From an uncultured Muribaculaceae bacterium (GTDB lineage Bacteria; Bacteroidota; Bacteroidia; Bacteroidales; Muribaculaceae), in the NCBI GenBank assembly GCA_910579305.1, contig CAJTTA010000024.1, positions 1 through 32,565 of the forward strand: a stretch of 32,565 bases of DNA, given 5' to 3'. The notes under the pieces are model-generated. The model saw only the letters and a list, made by a program, of their open reading frames with translations, was not told where the DNA came from and made no database searches. The first letter of the stretch is position 1. Each line of letters starts with the position of its first letter. A program made the translations under genes and the position numbers. Positions 16,966-25,083 of the stretch are shown piece after piece.

Positions 16966-17038
16966 TCATGTCTTGAAAGTGCTCCCGGGGGAAATAGCAG
17001 TCGCCTCTCAGAGAGGAGACAGAGGAGGCTGCATATTA

Positions 17039-18151
17039 TTATACGCAGAGCATGATCCGGCCTCCGGGGTATCGAAGCAAATGTCCGTTGAATTCCATCT
17101 CGGCCGTCTCCGACAGCAGCTTGTGTATGGGAATACCGGTAGTGATCGTGAGTTCATCAAGAGATACCGGCTCATTGCGCTCTCTGAGGGCCGCGGCTAT
17201 TTTTTCGCCTATAGGTGAAAGGGCGGGAAAGATAGCCATCTGCAGTGGAGGCTTCTTATTGGTGGGTATCTTCCAGCAGATAGTGTCGATAACCTCCTTT
17301 GCACAAGTCACGAGTTCTGCACGCCGCGTGCGGATGAGATGATTGCATCCCGAAGACATTTTATCGGTGTGTCGGCCCGGAAGGGCAAGTACGTCCCTGC
17401 CTGCATCAAGAGCGTGGGCGGCAGTGCTCATGGCGCCACCCTTAATGTCGCTTTCGGCTACAAGAGTGGCATCGGAAAGAGAGGCTATTAGCACATTGCG
17501 CTCAAGAAAGTGGCTTCTGAAAGGCTGTTCGGCATGAAGATATGTGGAGATGATGGCTCCGTCGGCCTTGATTATGCGGCTTGCGAGGTCTCGATGAGAT
17601 GCCGGATAAATCATGCCCAAGCCGTGGGCCACGACAGCTATTGTGGGCATGTCGTTTTTAAGTGCTGCGCGGTGAGCGGTGGCATCTATGCCATAGGCCA
17701 GTCCGCTTACAATGGTGACCGGGTCGACTGTTTCTTTAAGCTCCGCGATTAATCGCTCGGTGAAATTTATGCCATAGGGTGTGGCCATGCGGGTGCCCAC
17801 TACCGAGAGCATGCGGTCGGCGTCGAGATCAGCATGTCCGCATATAGTGAGCATTCTCGGCATTACAGGAGCTACCAGCAACCGGCGTGGGTAACCGGGG
17901 TCAATGGGGGTGAGCACCGATAGCTTTTTAGCCTTGATGAATTGCGCCTCTTCTGTGGCTTTTTCCATCATGGCCTTCCTATGGGCTATCGCGGTGGACG
18001 GGTTATCATATCCGCCAAGACGGATCCATTTCTCATCAGGCAGGGATATGGCGTCGGGAGCTGACAGTCCTAAATCCTCCACCCGGGAGTAAGGCACGCG
18101 GGAAAGAGCAAGGGCAATGGAGCTGACTAAAGGATCTGTCGAATGGGTCAT
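17039..18151 (-). CDS. dprA: DNA-processing protein DprA
   Basis: Binds incoming single-stranded DNA and loads RecA during natural transformation. The 370 residues show the Rossmann-like DprA core: SVVGTRMATPYG, VSGLAYGIDATAHRAAL, IYPASHRDLASRI, FRSHFLERNVLIASLSD (the usual RNR motif here reads ERN) and SDIKGGAMSTAAHAL; a C-terminal winged-helix (about 310-370) follows. The start at 18151 is 4 nt after the thioesterase stop, so they share a transcript. Convergent with gdhA. Confidence 0.94.
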   Translation of the reverse strand: MTHSTDPLVSSIALALSRVPYSRVEDLGLSAPDAISLPDEKWIRLGGYDNPSTAIAHRKAMMEKATEEAQFIKAKKLSVLTPIDPGYPRRLLVAPVMPRMLTICGHADLDADRMLSVVGTRMATPYGINFTERLIAELKETVDPVTIVSGLAYGIDATAHRAALKNDMPTIAVVAHGLGMIYPASHRDLASRIIKADGAIISTYLHAEQPFRSHFLERNVLIASLSDATLVAESDIKGGAMSTAAHALDAGRDVLALPGRHTDKMSSGCNHLIRTRRAELVTCAKEVIDTICWKIPTNKKPPLQMAIFPALSPIGEKIAAALRERNEPVSLDELTITTGIPIHKLLSETAEMEFNGHLLRYPGGRIMLCV

Positions 18152-18155
18152 GCAG

Positions 18156-18575
18156 TCATTTCATGTATTTGCTGAAGAGTTCGGCGAGTTCATCGCCTCG
18201 GCTCACTTTCCCGTCCTTGATGCACACGACCGTCACTACACCTTGAGCCGCGTAATGGCCGTCGGGAAATATTATATCCTGCTTGAAAATGAATCTGGCA
18301 CCCTTGCGCTCTACCTTGAGGCATGATATGAAGCGGTCGCCTACGCGCAGGGAATTCTTGTATTCCACTTCTATTCGGCGCACTACGGGATCGAGCCCGG
18401 CTTTGTGCATGTCGCCGAACGAGAGGCCCGCCTCGGCACAGAAAGTGTGACGTGTGTGCTCCATGTAGTGCAGGTAATTGGCGTTGTTCACTATATCCTG
18501 GCTGTCAAGCTCATAGTCGCGCACTACCATTTCCATGGCAAAGCAGTATTTCTTGTTGTCCTTAAGGATAGGCAT
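18156..18575 (-). CDS. Acyl-CoA thioesterase, hotdog fold (4HBT/YbgC type)
   Basis: Likely hydrolyses acyl-CoA thioesters. The 139 residues have the 4HBT pattern: VRDYELDSQDIVNNANYLHYMEHTR with the Asp and Glu region of the active site, then the VEYKNSLRVGDRF strand and a final beta hairpin. Soluble, no signal. The substrate is not known from sequence. First gene of the pair with dprA; the association looks to be one of transcription rather than pathway. Confidence 0.88.
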   Translation of the reverse strand: MPILKDNKKYCFAMEMVVRDYELDSQDIVNNANYLHYMEHTRHTFCAEAGLSFGDMHKAGLDPVVRRIEVEYKNSLRVGDRFISCLKVERKGARFIFKQDIIFPDGHYAAQGVVTVVCIKDGKVSRGDELAELFSKYMK

Positions 18576-18635
18576 GGTAAGAGGCTGTTAAAAGATAAAC
18601 GTTATTGGTCGAAACCGACAGATGAATTTATGTGA

Positions 18636-18666
18636 CAAAATTAGTGAAAATCCGTCAGACCGCAAA
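18636..18666 (-). promoter_or_regulatory. Promoter for the thioesterase-dprA pair
   Basis: Minus strand TTTG at 18666-18663, 19 nt, TAATTTTG at 18643-18636; leader about 55 nt. A second possible -7 box (TAACTTTG, 18670-18663) overlaps the -33 box and the stop codon of the upstream gene. Confidence 0.8.
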
Positions 18667-18667
18667 G

Positions 18668-19063
18668 TTATTTGGACTGCCTGGCGGAGCTTTTGACGGT
18701 TATGAGTAGAGCTATGATCCAGGTCAAGCATACTAAGGGGATTATCCACGCTCCCGTGATGGAGGGGAATATCCGGATTAATATCCAATAAACAAATAAA
18801 ATGCAGCCAATTGTGTCGAGTGTTAGCAGTGTTTTGTGTGGGAGAGGCTTAAGAACCATCTTCTTGATTCTCACATACAGTGCCCATATTATCCATCCTG
18901 TCAGAGTCATCACATCAATCAGGGCTGCTGCTGCGCTCACAAACATCAGTCCGCAATGCTCCTCTTCGGCGGTGCCGAAGATTACCAGCACACAGCATAG
19001 AATAGTTATCAGCGCCATGTGGGTGATGGTGGTTTTCATTATGTTTGTCTGGACGCGGCTCAT
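18668..19063 (-). CDS. Hypothetical four-helix membrane protein
   Basis: A 131-residue frame with four hydrophobic segments (about 14-31, 38-63, 79-97 and 99-121) and a basic C-terminus (KSSARQSK). The loops carry charges as expected for a true membrane protein, so I accept it as coding, but I do not recognise a family. An in-frame ATG eight residues in (MKTTITHMAL) is an alternative start. No promoter box is clear; the 197-bp repeat lies 54 nt upstream. Confidence 0.55.
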   Translation of the reverse strand: MSRVQTNIMKTTITHMALITILCCVLVIFGTAEEEHCGLMFVSAAAALIDVMTLTGWIIWALYVRIKKMVLKPLPHKTLLTLDTIGCILFVYWILIRIFPSITGAWIIPLVCLTWIIALLITVKSSARQSK

Positions 19064-19117
19064 AATCAGGTATTATTATTGGTGTTGACAATATTTTGAT
19101 GAATTATCATTCAATTG

Positions 19118-19314
19118 AGAGAGTGTTTGGATTTAAATCAAATTAAGGCTGAGAGGATTTTTTGAGGGAATTCCGCGAGTTGAGGAAGGAGCATAGCGAG
19201 CTATGCGACTGATGAAACTTGGCGGAATTGACCAAAAAAGACCTCAGGATTAATTTGAAGTTTTTACGCCCATTCTCTTTAATTGTTAATACGGTTTAAA
19301 TTCAAACGCTCTCT
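19118..19314 (-). repeat. 197-bp palindromic MITE-like repeat, copy B
   Basis: Its reverse complement is identical over all 197 bases to 10657-10853; identity stops sharply at AGAGAG on one side and CTCTCT on the other. Flanking bases differ between the copies (AAGAATT versus CAATTGA after the element). It lies between the four-helix membrane protein and the Ter locus. The rest of 19064-19490 holds no gene I can support. Confidence 0.92.
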
Positions 19315-19489
19315 GAGATTATATGCAAAGTTACAAAAAGTTTTTCAGAGTGGCCGAGCTCACTTCTCTTTTGTGACATAGCTACCTCTTTCATCCTGTA
19401 ACTCAAGTGGATAAGCTTATGTTAACCGTTGCTTCGTGCCTGGACTCTATCTCAAATAAGATCAAAGGAAAAAGAAATTGAATTTGCTG

Positions 19490-19522
19490 ATTGATTTATT
19501 TGCCAAAAAAATGCTATATTTG
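19490..19522 (+). promoter_or_regulatory. Promoter for the Ter locus
   Basis: ATTG at 19490-19493, 21 nt, then TATATTTG at 19515-19522. The predicted leader to the ATG at 19697 is about 168 nt. This is the only good promoter I see before the first ter genes. Confidence 0.65.
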
Positions 19523-19593
19523 CAGATAGGATGCAGAGTCTTGCTTTTTACGATGCAGTGTAATGACACTCGGTTAAACCTTGCGACTTTATG

Positions 19594-19617
19594 AACCATG
19601 AGAGCGATGTCATGGTT
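19594..19617 (+). promoter_or_regulatory. Leader hairpin before the first terD gene
   Basis: Perfect 8-bp stem AACCATGA (19594-19601) with TCATGGTT (19610-19617), loop GAGCGATG. It buries an upstream in-frame ATG at 19598, which argues against that codon as the start. Confidence 0.5.
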
Positions 19618-19696
19618 AAAAACGTTAGTAGGGATAGAAAAGGATTTTGTATTCAAAGAAATTAAACATTTCTCTAACTCTGAAATAATAACTACA

Positions 19697-20257
19697 ATGG
19701 CAATTAATCTTCAAAAGGGACAGCGCATAGAGATCGGCCTCCAGAAGGTAGGTGTAGGTCTTGGCTGGGATCCTAATACCAGTACAGGATATGACTTCGA
19801 TCTTGATGCTTCTGCATTTATGCTTGGAGAAGACAAGAAGCTCCCCAAGGATGAGTTTTTCGTTTTCTATAACAATCAGGTCTCTCCTGACCAGGCTGTG
19901 GAATCTTCAGGCGATGACCTCACCGGCGGCAACAGCGACGGAGGCGACGATGAGACTATTTCTGTAGATCTCTCCAAGGTAGATCCCTGCATTCGTGAAA
20001 TAATTTTTACAGTGACCATCCATGAGGCAGAACAGCGCCGGCAGAATTTCGGACAGGTTCATAATTCATACATCCGCATATACAATGCAGTAACGAATGA
20101 GGAAATAGCGAAATATGACCTCGATGAGGACTTCTCGATAGAGACTGCAGTGGAATTCGGACGTCTTTACAGGCGTAACGGCGAATGGAAGTTTGAGGCT
20201 ATGGGCAACGGCTATAAGGGTGGTCTCCAGTATTTTGTAGATAAATATGTAGGTTGA
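19697..20257 (+). CDS. TerD-family protein 1
   Basis: The 186 residues are one TerD domain, a Ca2+-binding beta-sandwich of tellurium-resistance and stress loci. The metal signature is clear: FDLDASAF in the first half and SGDDLTGGN...GGDDE in the middle, plus the late FGRLYRRNGEWKFEA motif. I start at ATG 19697 because TerD proteins begin MAINLQKGQ; the frame is open for 33 codons upstream (ATG 19598), with a sequence unlike the family. It is a close relative of the next gene, 2 nt downstream. Likely cytoplasmic, perhaps membrane-associated as known TerD proteins are thought to be. The ligand is inferred from the family. Confidence 0.9.
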   Translation: MAINLQKGQRIEIGLQKVGVGLGWDPNTSTGYDFDLDASAFMLGEDKKLPKDEFFVFYNNQVSPDQAVESSGDDLTGGNSDGGDDETISVDLSKVDPCIREIIFTVTIHEAEQRRQNFGQVHNSYIRIYNAVTNEEIAKYDLDEDFSIETAVEFGRLYRRNGEWKFEAMGNGYKGGLQYFVDKYVG

Positions 20258-20259
20258 TT

Positions 20260-20814
20260 ATGGCAATAAATCTTGAAAAGGGACAACGTGTGGCAGTGGA
20301 GCTGCCAGTGTTCACCATCGGACTCGGCTGGGATACGAATCAGTCATGCACCGGGTCGGATTTTGATTTGGACGCGTCGGCGTTCATACTCGGAGAAAAC
20401 GGCAAGATTCTCGCAGATGAGTATTTTGTGTTCTACAATAATCTTGCATCTCCTGACGGCGCGGTGACGCACACGGGAGACAATCTTACAGGCGAAGGAG
20501 AGGGCGATGATGAGAGTATAATGATCGATCTGTCAAAACTCGATCCTCGTGCTGCCGAAATCACATTTGTGGCGACAATCCACAAGGCTGATGAACGCAG
20601 ACAGAATTTCGGGCAGGTGCGCAACGCGTTCATCCGCATTTATAATGCCGCGACCGGAGAGGAGATTCTGCGCTATGATCTTGATGAGGACTTCTCTGTG
20701 GAGACGGCAGTGGAATTCGGACGTCTGTACAAGCGAAACGGCCAATGGAAATTTGAGGCCATCGGCACCGGCCAGAAAGCAGGACTCGCGGAATATCTTA
20801 ACAAGTACAATTAA
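20260..20814 (+). CDS. TerD-family protein 2
   Basis: A 184-residue TerD domain, closely similar to the previous one over its whole length (FDLDASAF, TGDNLTGEGEGDDES, RRQNFGQV, DLDEDFSVETAVEFGRLY). This is a tandem duplication. The acidic Ca2+-binding residues are all kept, so both copies should bind metal. The ATG at 20260 follows the previous stop by 2 nt; the open frame back to 20254 starts at a TTG and is ignored. About 60 nt separate it from the third TerD gene. Confidence 0.91.
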   Translation: MAINLEKGQRVAVELPVFTIGLGWDTNQSCTGSDFDLDASAFILGENGKILADEYFVFYNNLASPDGAVTHTGDNLTGEGEGDDESIMIDLSKLDPRAAEITFVATIHKADERRQNFGQVRNAFIRIYNAATGEEILRYDLDEDFSVETAVEFGRLYKRNGQWKFEAIGTGQKAGLAEYLNKYN

Positions 20815-20874
20815 TAATCTAATCTTCAGGCCTGCGATGCCAGCAAGTCTGAATTAAAAAAAATCATATATATT

Positions 20875-21537
20875 ATGGCAATACGTCTTGAAAAGGGCCA
20901 GCGCATAAACCTTGAAAAGGGCAACGGCTCCAAGCTCACCGACTTCTGCGTGGGCTGCAACTGGGGCGCTATCGTGTCGGGCGGATTCCTTGGCTTCGGA
21001 AAATCAGTGCAGGATGTGGATCTTGACCTTTCTTGTGTCATGGTCGATGAAAACGGCAATCTCGTAGATCACATCTATTCTCCGCTCTATAAGCACGAGT
21101 TTCTTGCCCGTTATGGCATGCCTCCCGGTAAGATCGACTCCAACGAATATGCGCTCCACCATAGCGGCGATGACCTGAAGGGTGATAATAACGGCGATGA
21201 CGGCCTTGACAATGAGATAATTACTGTGGATCTGAAGCGCATAAATCCTAACGTCAATCAGATCTTCTTCTTCCTTAACAATTGCGGGAACGAGGACTTC
21301 TCCCAGATTCCCTATGCGTCCATACGCATGTATGAGGGCACGCCGTCGGTAGTAAAGGAAGTGTTCGCCTCTTATGATGTCGCAGCAGAGCCGCGCTATA
21401 AGGGCACGAAGTCTCTGATCATGGGCAAGCTTTACCGCCGCAACGGCGAGTGGAAATTCTCGGCCATAGGCGATGCTTTCCCCGATGCCAATCTCTGTGA
21501 GACAATCAGGCGCATAGTAACCAATTACGCAAAATAA
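20875..21537 (+). CDS. TerD-family protein 3 (larger, diverged)
   Basis: A 220-residue TerD-type protein starting MAIRLEKGQRINLEKGNG. It differs from the other two: a Cys/Gly-rich insertion near 25-42 (CVGCNWGAIVSGG), VDLDLSC in place of FDLDAS, and a longer loop (SPLYKHEFLARYG) before the acidic SGDDLKGDNNGDDG motif. It fits better with the TerZ/TerX-like branch than with TerD proper, but the assignment is uncertain. It ends 2 nt before the first vWA gene. Confidence 0.88.
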   Translation: MAIRLEKGQRINLEKGNGSKLTDFCVGCNWGAIVSGGFLGFGKSVQDVDLDLSCVMVDENGNLVDHIYSPLYKHEFLARYGMPPGKIDSNEYALHHSGDDLKGDNNGDDGLDNEIITVDLKRINPNVNQIFFFLNNCGNEDFSQIPYASIRMYEGTPSVVKEVFASYDVAAEPRYKGTKSLIMGKLYRRNGEWKFSAIGDAFPDANLCETIRRIVTNYAK

Positions 21538-21539
21538 TC

Positions 21540-22178
21540 ATGAGAAGACTTCCCGTATATCTCCTGCTTGACTGCTCTGGCTCCATGTATGGCGAGCCTA
21601 TCGAAGCAGTGAAGAATGGAGTGCAGGTTCTTATATCCACCCTGCGTCAGGATCCCTATGCGCTTGAAACCGCTTACCTCAGCATCATCACCTTCGACAG
21701 TAGCGCGCAGCAGGTGGTACCTCTTACTGAGCTTGCGGCATTCCAGCAGCCCGGCATCCAGGCGAGCGGATGCACTGCTCTCGGAGAGGCTCTCTCGCTC
21801 CTGGCGGTTAAAGCTGACCAGGAGGTTACAAAGACTACAGCCGAGAAGAAGGGTGACTGGAAACCCCTTGTGTTCATCATGACTGACGGCGAGCCTACCG
21901 ATGATCTTAACAAAGGACTTGCCGAGTTCAAGAAGCGCAAGTGGGGCATGGTGGTGGCTTGCGCGGCGGGCGCCGGTGCCAATACCGATACTTTGAAGAA
22001 GATCACGGAGTGTGTGGTGTCTCTCGACACTGCCGACAGTGCTACTATCAAGGCCTTCTTCAAGTGGGTTTCGGCATCTGTAAGCTCCGGAAGTATGAAG
22101 GTAGAGGAGACAGGCGCTGAAGCCACTACTCTCAGCGAGCTGCCGCCGCCGCCGCCCGAAGTGAATATTGTAGTATAA
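21540..22178 (+). CDS. TerY-like vWA domain protein 1
   Basis: The 212 residues are a von Willebrand A domain with an intact metal-ion-dependent adhesion site: DCSGSM (11-16), a Thr in SGCTALGE, and MTDGEPTD. TerY proteins are thought to present phospho-substrates or metal-dependent contacts within Ter complexes. It has a Pro-rich end, LPPPPPEVNIVV, that recurs in the second vWA protein. No zinc site is present. It starts 2 nt after the third TerD gene, so the two are on one transcript. Confidence 0.9.
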   Translation: MRRLPVYLLLDCSGSMYGEPIEAVKNGVQVLISTLRQDPYALETAYLSIITFDSSAQQVVPLTELAAFQQPGIQASGCTALGEALSLLAVKADQEVTKTTAEKKGDWKPLVFIMTDGEPTDDLNKGLAEFKKRKWGMVVACAAGAGANTDTLKKITECVVSLDTADSATIKAFFKWVSASVSSGSMKVEETGAEATTLSELPPPPPEVNIVV

Positions 22179-22206
22179 GAAACTGGTTGAATTTTATAAA
22201 AAACAT

Positions 22207-22584
22207 ATGTCAACACTGGAAGAACTTAAGAGAGACCTTCTCGCTGACGGAGTGATAGATGCAGCGGAAGTAGCCCGTATCAAGGACGTGCTTTATGCCG
22301 ATGGCGTAATAGACAAGGAAGAAGCCGACTTCCTCTTTGAGCTGAATGATGCCGTGAGTGGCAAGGAGAATGCTCCTGAGTGGGAGGAATTCTTCACACA
22401 GGCCATCTGTGATTTTCTGCTTAAGGATGAGGTATCGCCCGGAGAGATTGACGCAGAGGAAGAAGCCTGGCTGATCTCCAAGGTGAATAATGACGGCCGG
22501 GTGGATGAAGCGGAAAAAGCTTTGCTGCGTGCCATTAAGGCGCAGGCTAAATCATTTCCCGCCGGACTCGAGTCCCTGCTTTGA
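22207..22584 (+). CDS. TerB-like helical protein
   Basis: A 125-residue, very acidic all-helical protein built of repeats of the pattern DGVID-x-x-E (LLADGVIDAAEV, LYADGVIDKEEA, NNDGRVDEAEK). The spacing of Asp/Glu in these turns is like that of TerB and of EF-hand-like loops, so metal binding is plausible. TerB partners with TerD/TerC in known Ter loci. It is shorter than a full TerB (about 150), so I call it TerB-like. It lies 28 nt after the first vWA gene and is followed by a perfect palindrome. Confidence 0.7.
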   Translation: MSTLEELKRDLLADGVIDAAEVARIKDVLYADGVIDKEEADFLFELNDAVSGKENAPEWEEFFTQAICDFLLKDEVSPGEIDAEEEAWLISKVNNDGRVDEAEKALLRAIKAQAKSFPAGLESLL

Positions 22585-22591
22585 ACAATGG

Positions 22592-22631
22592 ATTTCCATA
22601 CACCTCTTCCGCGGAAGAGGTGTATGGAAAT
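22592..22631. terminator. Perfect 40-bp palindrome inside the Ter locus
   Basis: Twenty-base arms with no spacer, centred on TTCCGCGGAA, 7 nt after the TerB-like stop. The RNA would be a long hairpin followed by TTATCATC, so termination may be incomplete. No promoter box lies between it and the next gene at 22701. Confidence 0.75.
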
Positions 22632-22700
22632 TTATCATCGCAGTGTTTCCCGGAAAAAATCAGACACACATTTCATTCAGCTCCAAAACAACAGTAGATA

Positions 22701-23336
22701 ATGAGACGCCTTCCCGTATATCTCCTCATAGACACCTCCGGCTCGATGCGTGGCGAGCCTATAGAATCGGTAAAAGTAGGTCTTGAGGCCATGCTCTCAA
22801 GTCTGCGGCAGGATCCGTTCGCATTGGAATCAGTCAACATAAGCATCATTACTTATGACAGAGAAGTGAAACAGATACTTCCGCTTACGCCGCTTGATGA
22901 ACTTCAGCTTCCGGAGATCACTACTCCGGAGAGTGGCCCCACTCATACGGGGCAGGCCTTGAAGCTTCTATGTGAAAGGATTGACCAGGAAGTCAGGCTC
23001 AGCACTCCCGACCAGAAGGGCGACTGGATGCCGCTGCTCTTTATCATGACCGACGGCAAGCCCTCAGACATTCAGCTCTATAAGGAGATGATTCCCGAGA
23101 TAAAGAAGCGCCATTTTGCAAGCATCATAGCCTGTGCGGCCGGAATGAGTGCCAAGACCGAGCCTCTGAAGGAACTTACGAATGAGGTGTATGCGCTCGA
23201 CACGGTGGACAGCACTGCATTCAAGCAATTCTTCAAATGGGTTTCCGACTCGATAGGTGTGGGCAACCGCAGTATCGGAGCCACAGAGGAACTTGTGCTG
23301 CCTCCTCCCCCCGCAGAGGTCAATGTGATTGTATGA
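22701..23336 (+). CDS. TerY-like vWA domain protein 2
   Basis: A 211-residue vWA domain, a duplicate of the first: MRRLPVYLLIDTSGSM start, MIDAS DTSGSM and MTDGKPSD, and the same kind of end (LPPPPAEVNVIV). The middle of the domain (TPESGPTHTGQALKLLCERI) keeps the MIDAS Thr. Differences from copy 1 are spread along the chain, so the duplication is old. It sits downstream of the 40-bp palindrome and 33 nt before the AIM24 gene. Confidence 0.9.
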   Translation: MRRLPVYLLIDTSGSMRGEPIESVKVGLEAMLSSLRQDPFALESVNISIITYDREVKQILPLTPLDELQLPEITTPESGPTHTGQALKLLCERIDQEVRLSTPDQKGDWMPLLFIMTDGKPSDIQLYKEMIPEIKKRHFASIIACAAGMSAKTEPLKELTNEVYALDTVDSTAFKQFFKWVSDSIGVGNRSIGATEELVLPPPPAEVNVIV

Positions 23337-23369
23337 CTCTAATCTATCATCATTAAAACATAGAGAAAA

Positions 23370-24005
23370 GTGAATTGTAAACTTGTAGGCCAGTTTGTCC
23401 AGTATCTTGAAGTGACTCTATCGCCCGGAGAGGATTTCTATGCTGAGAAGGGCTCTGTAATATATCTTGAAGCGGGCATAGAAAAAGAGCTTAGTTTCAA
23501 TGGCTCAGGTCTCAGCCGGATTCTCGGTGCCAAACTTTCGGGAGAATCTCTTTTTATTCTCCGATTATATAATGCGTCCAATCTTCCCCGTAAACTCACC
23601 ATAGGGAGCCGTTTCGGATTGCTCCCGGTGAAGCTTAACGGCGAGACGATGATATGTCATCGCGGAGTATATGTGGCTTCCAACAATCGAGTGAACGTCT
23701 CTACAAAACTCTCTATCGCGGGGCTGACAGGCGGCATGGGCCTGCTGCTGCAGAAGATACAGGGCAGCTCCACCGTGTTTCTTGACACGAAGGGAACGCC
23801 TATCACAATTGAATTGAAGTATGGCGAGACAATCGAGGTGGATGAAGATCACATCATAGCATTGCTTAATATATCGGAAACTCAGATGAAATCCAACTGG
23901 TCTCTCGGCAATCTGCTTGGAGGCGAGGGGCTCAGCATGATGCGTGTCACCGGTCCCGGCACTGTTTATCTTTCACCGAGCAAGTTCTATACCCTGCAGC
24001 AGTAA
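23370..24005 (+). CDS. AIM24 family protein
   Basis: A 211-residue beta-rich protein with the AIM24/TIGR00266 plan: an N-terminal strand VQYLEVTLSPGEDFYAEKGS, then GGEGLSMMRVTGPGTVYLS near the end, which is the recognisable late motif of the family. It starts with GTG at 23370, preceded by AGAGAAAA; no ATG would fit the family N-terminus. The function of bacterial members is unknown to me; the yeast AIM24 is mitochondrial. Its place between vWA genes suggests a role in the Ter complex, which is inference. Confidence 0.85.
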   Translation: MNCKLVGQFVQYLEVTLSPGEDFYAEKGSVIYLEAGIEKELSFNGSGLSRILGAKLSGESLFILRLYNASNLPRKLTIGSRFGLLPVKLNGETMICHRGVYVASNNRVNVSTKLSIAGLTGGMGLLLQKIQGSSTVFLDTKGTPITIELKYGETIEVDEDHIIALLNISETQMKSNWSLGNLLGGEGLSMMRVTGPGTVYLSPSKFYTLQQ

Positions 24006-24028
24006 CATGCTGCCTGAAACAAGACAAT

Positions 24029-25072
24029 ATGCGTAGACTACCTATTTATTTCCTTGTAGATGTGTCAGAGTCGATGGTGGGTACCCCTGTGGAGCAGGTG
24101 CAGGAGGGGATGCGCACCATCATCCAGGAGCTTAGGGTGGATCCCTATGCGCTTGAGACAGTGTTTGTATCCATAATAGCTTTTGCCGGAAAGGCCAAAG
24201 TGCTCTCCCCCCTGACAGAGCTTTACAAGTTTTATCCTCCGGTGTTTCCCATCGGAGGGGGCACTTCGCTTGGTGAGGGCCTTGAGTGTCTGATGAATGA
24301 CATTGACAGGAATATCCGGCGGACTACTCTTGAGCAGAAAGGCGACTGGAAGCCGATAGTATTTCTGTTTACCGATGGAAATCCCACTGATGATTATGAT
24401 GCGGCATTCCGCCGATGGAACGGGAGATATGCCGGGCACTGCAATCTCATAGCAGTCTCCATAGGAGACAATGTAAATATCCTGACGCTTGCGCAGATCA
24501 CTAAGCATATACTTTTTCTCAAGCATACGGATGCTGAATCATTCAGAAAGTTCTTCAAATGGGTCACGGCCTCCATTAAGACCACGAGCATGTCGGTAAG
24601 CGAGCAGAACAGTGATGAGATCAAACTGGCTCCCACTACGGGAATAAATCTTGAGAAGGTTGACCCGCAGGAGTGTGCAGGAGCGCAGGATGAGAATTTT
24701 GCGGTGCTTCACGGGCGGTGTCAGACCACTGGTTCCGACTATCTTATAAAGTATGCGCGGCGCTCGCATCCTGTGGGTTATAATGAGATGCTGAACACTA
24801 CAGATTTCAAGCTTGTAGGTGCGTATCCGATAGACCGGGAGTCGTATGCAAGTCTGTCAGCCGGGAGCAAGAATAGAATCAATACACGGGAGCTCATAGG
24901 AGTTCCGGCATGTCCCTGCTGCGGCAATCAGCTCGGCATAGTGCTGTGTGAGTGTGGGAATATTTTCTGCGTGGGAGAAAGCACACATAACAAATGTCCG
25001 TGGTGTGGAATGCAAGGCACTCTCGGGCAATGCGATGCCGACGGCATGAATCTTACCAGGGGAGTGGGATAA
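24029..25072 (+). CDS. TerY protein with C-terminal zinc-binding domain
   Basis: The 347 residues form an N-terminal vWA domain (1 to about 185; MIDAS DVSES 11-15, GGGTS 76-80, FTDGNPTD) and a C-terminal Cys-rich region with CPCC (295-298), CEC (307-309), Cys314 and CPWC (323-326), as expected of the TerY-C metal-binding domain. This is the vWA member of the TerY-P triad; the PP2C and kinase follow at once. It lacks the Pro-rich tail of the other two vWA proteins. It starts 23 nt after AIM24 and ends 11 nt before the PP2C start. Confidence 0.9.
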   Translation: MRRLPIYFLVDVSESMVGTPVEQVQEGMRTIIQELRVDPYALETVFVSIIAFAGKAKVLSPLTELYKFYPPVFPIGGGTSLGEGLECLMNDIDRNIRRTTLEQKGDWKPIVFLFTDGNPTDDYDAAFRRWNGRYAGHCNLIAVSIGDNVNILTLAQITKHILFLKHTDAESFRKFFKWVTASIKTTSMSVSEQNSDEIKLAPTTGINLEKVDPQECAGAQDENFAVLHGRCQTTGSDYLIKYARRSHPVGYNEMLNTTDFKLVGAYPIDRESYASLSAGSKNRINTRELIGVPACPCCGNQLGIVLCECGNIFCVGESTHNKCPWCGMQGTLGQCDADGMNLTRGVG

Positions 25073-25083
25073 AGAATAAAGAT

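Noticed and set aside
18588..18788. Minus-strand 66-residue ORF
   Set aside because: Different frame over the four-helix membrane protein and the thioesterase promoter; no family-like features.
19598..19696. Longer TerD start (ATG 19598)
   Set aside because: The extra 33 residues do not look like any TerD N-terminus, the ATG sits in a hairpin stem, and the standard MAINLQKGQ start follows at 19697.
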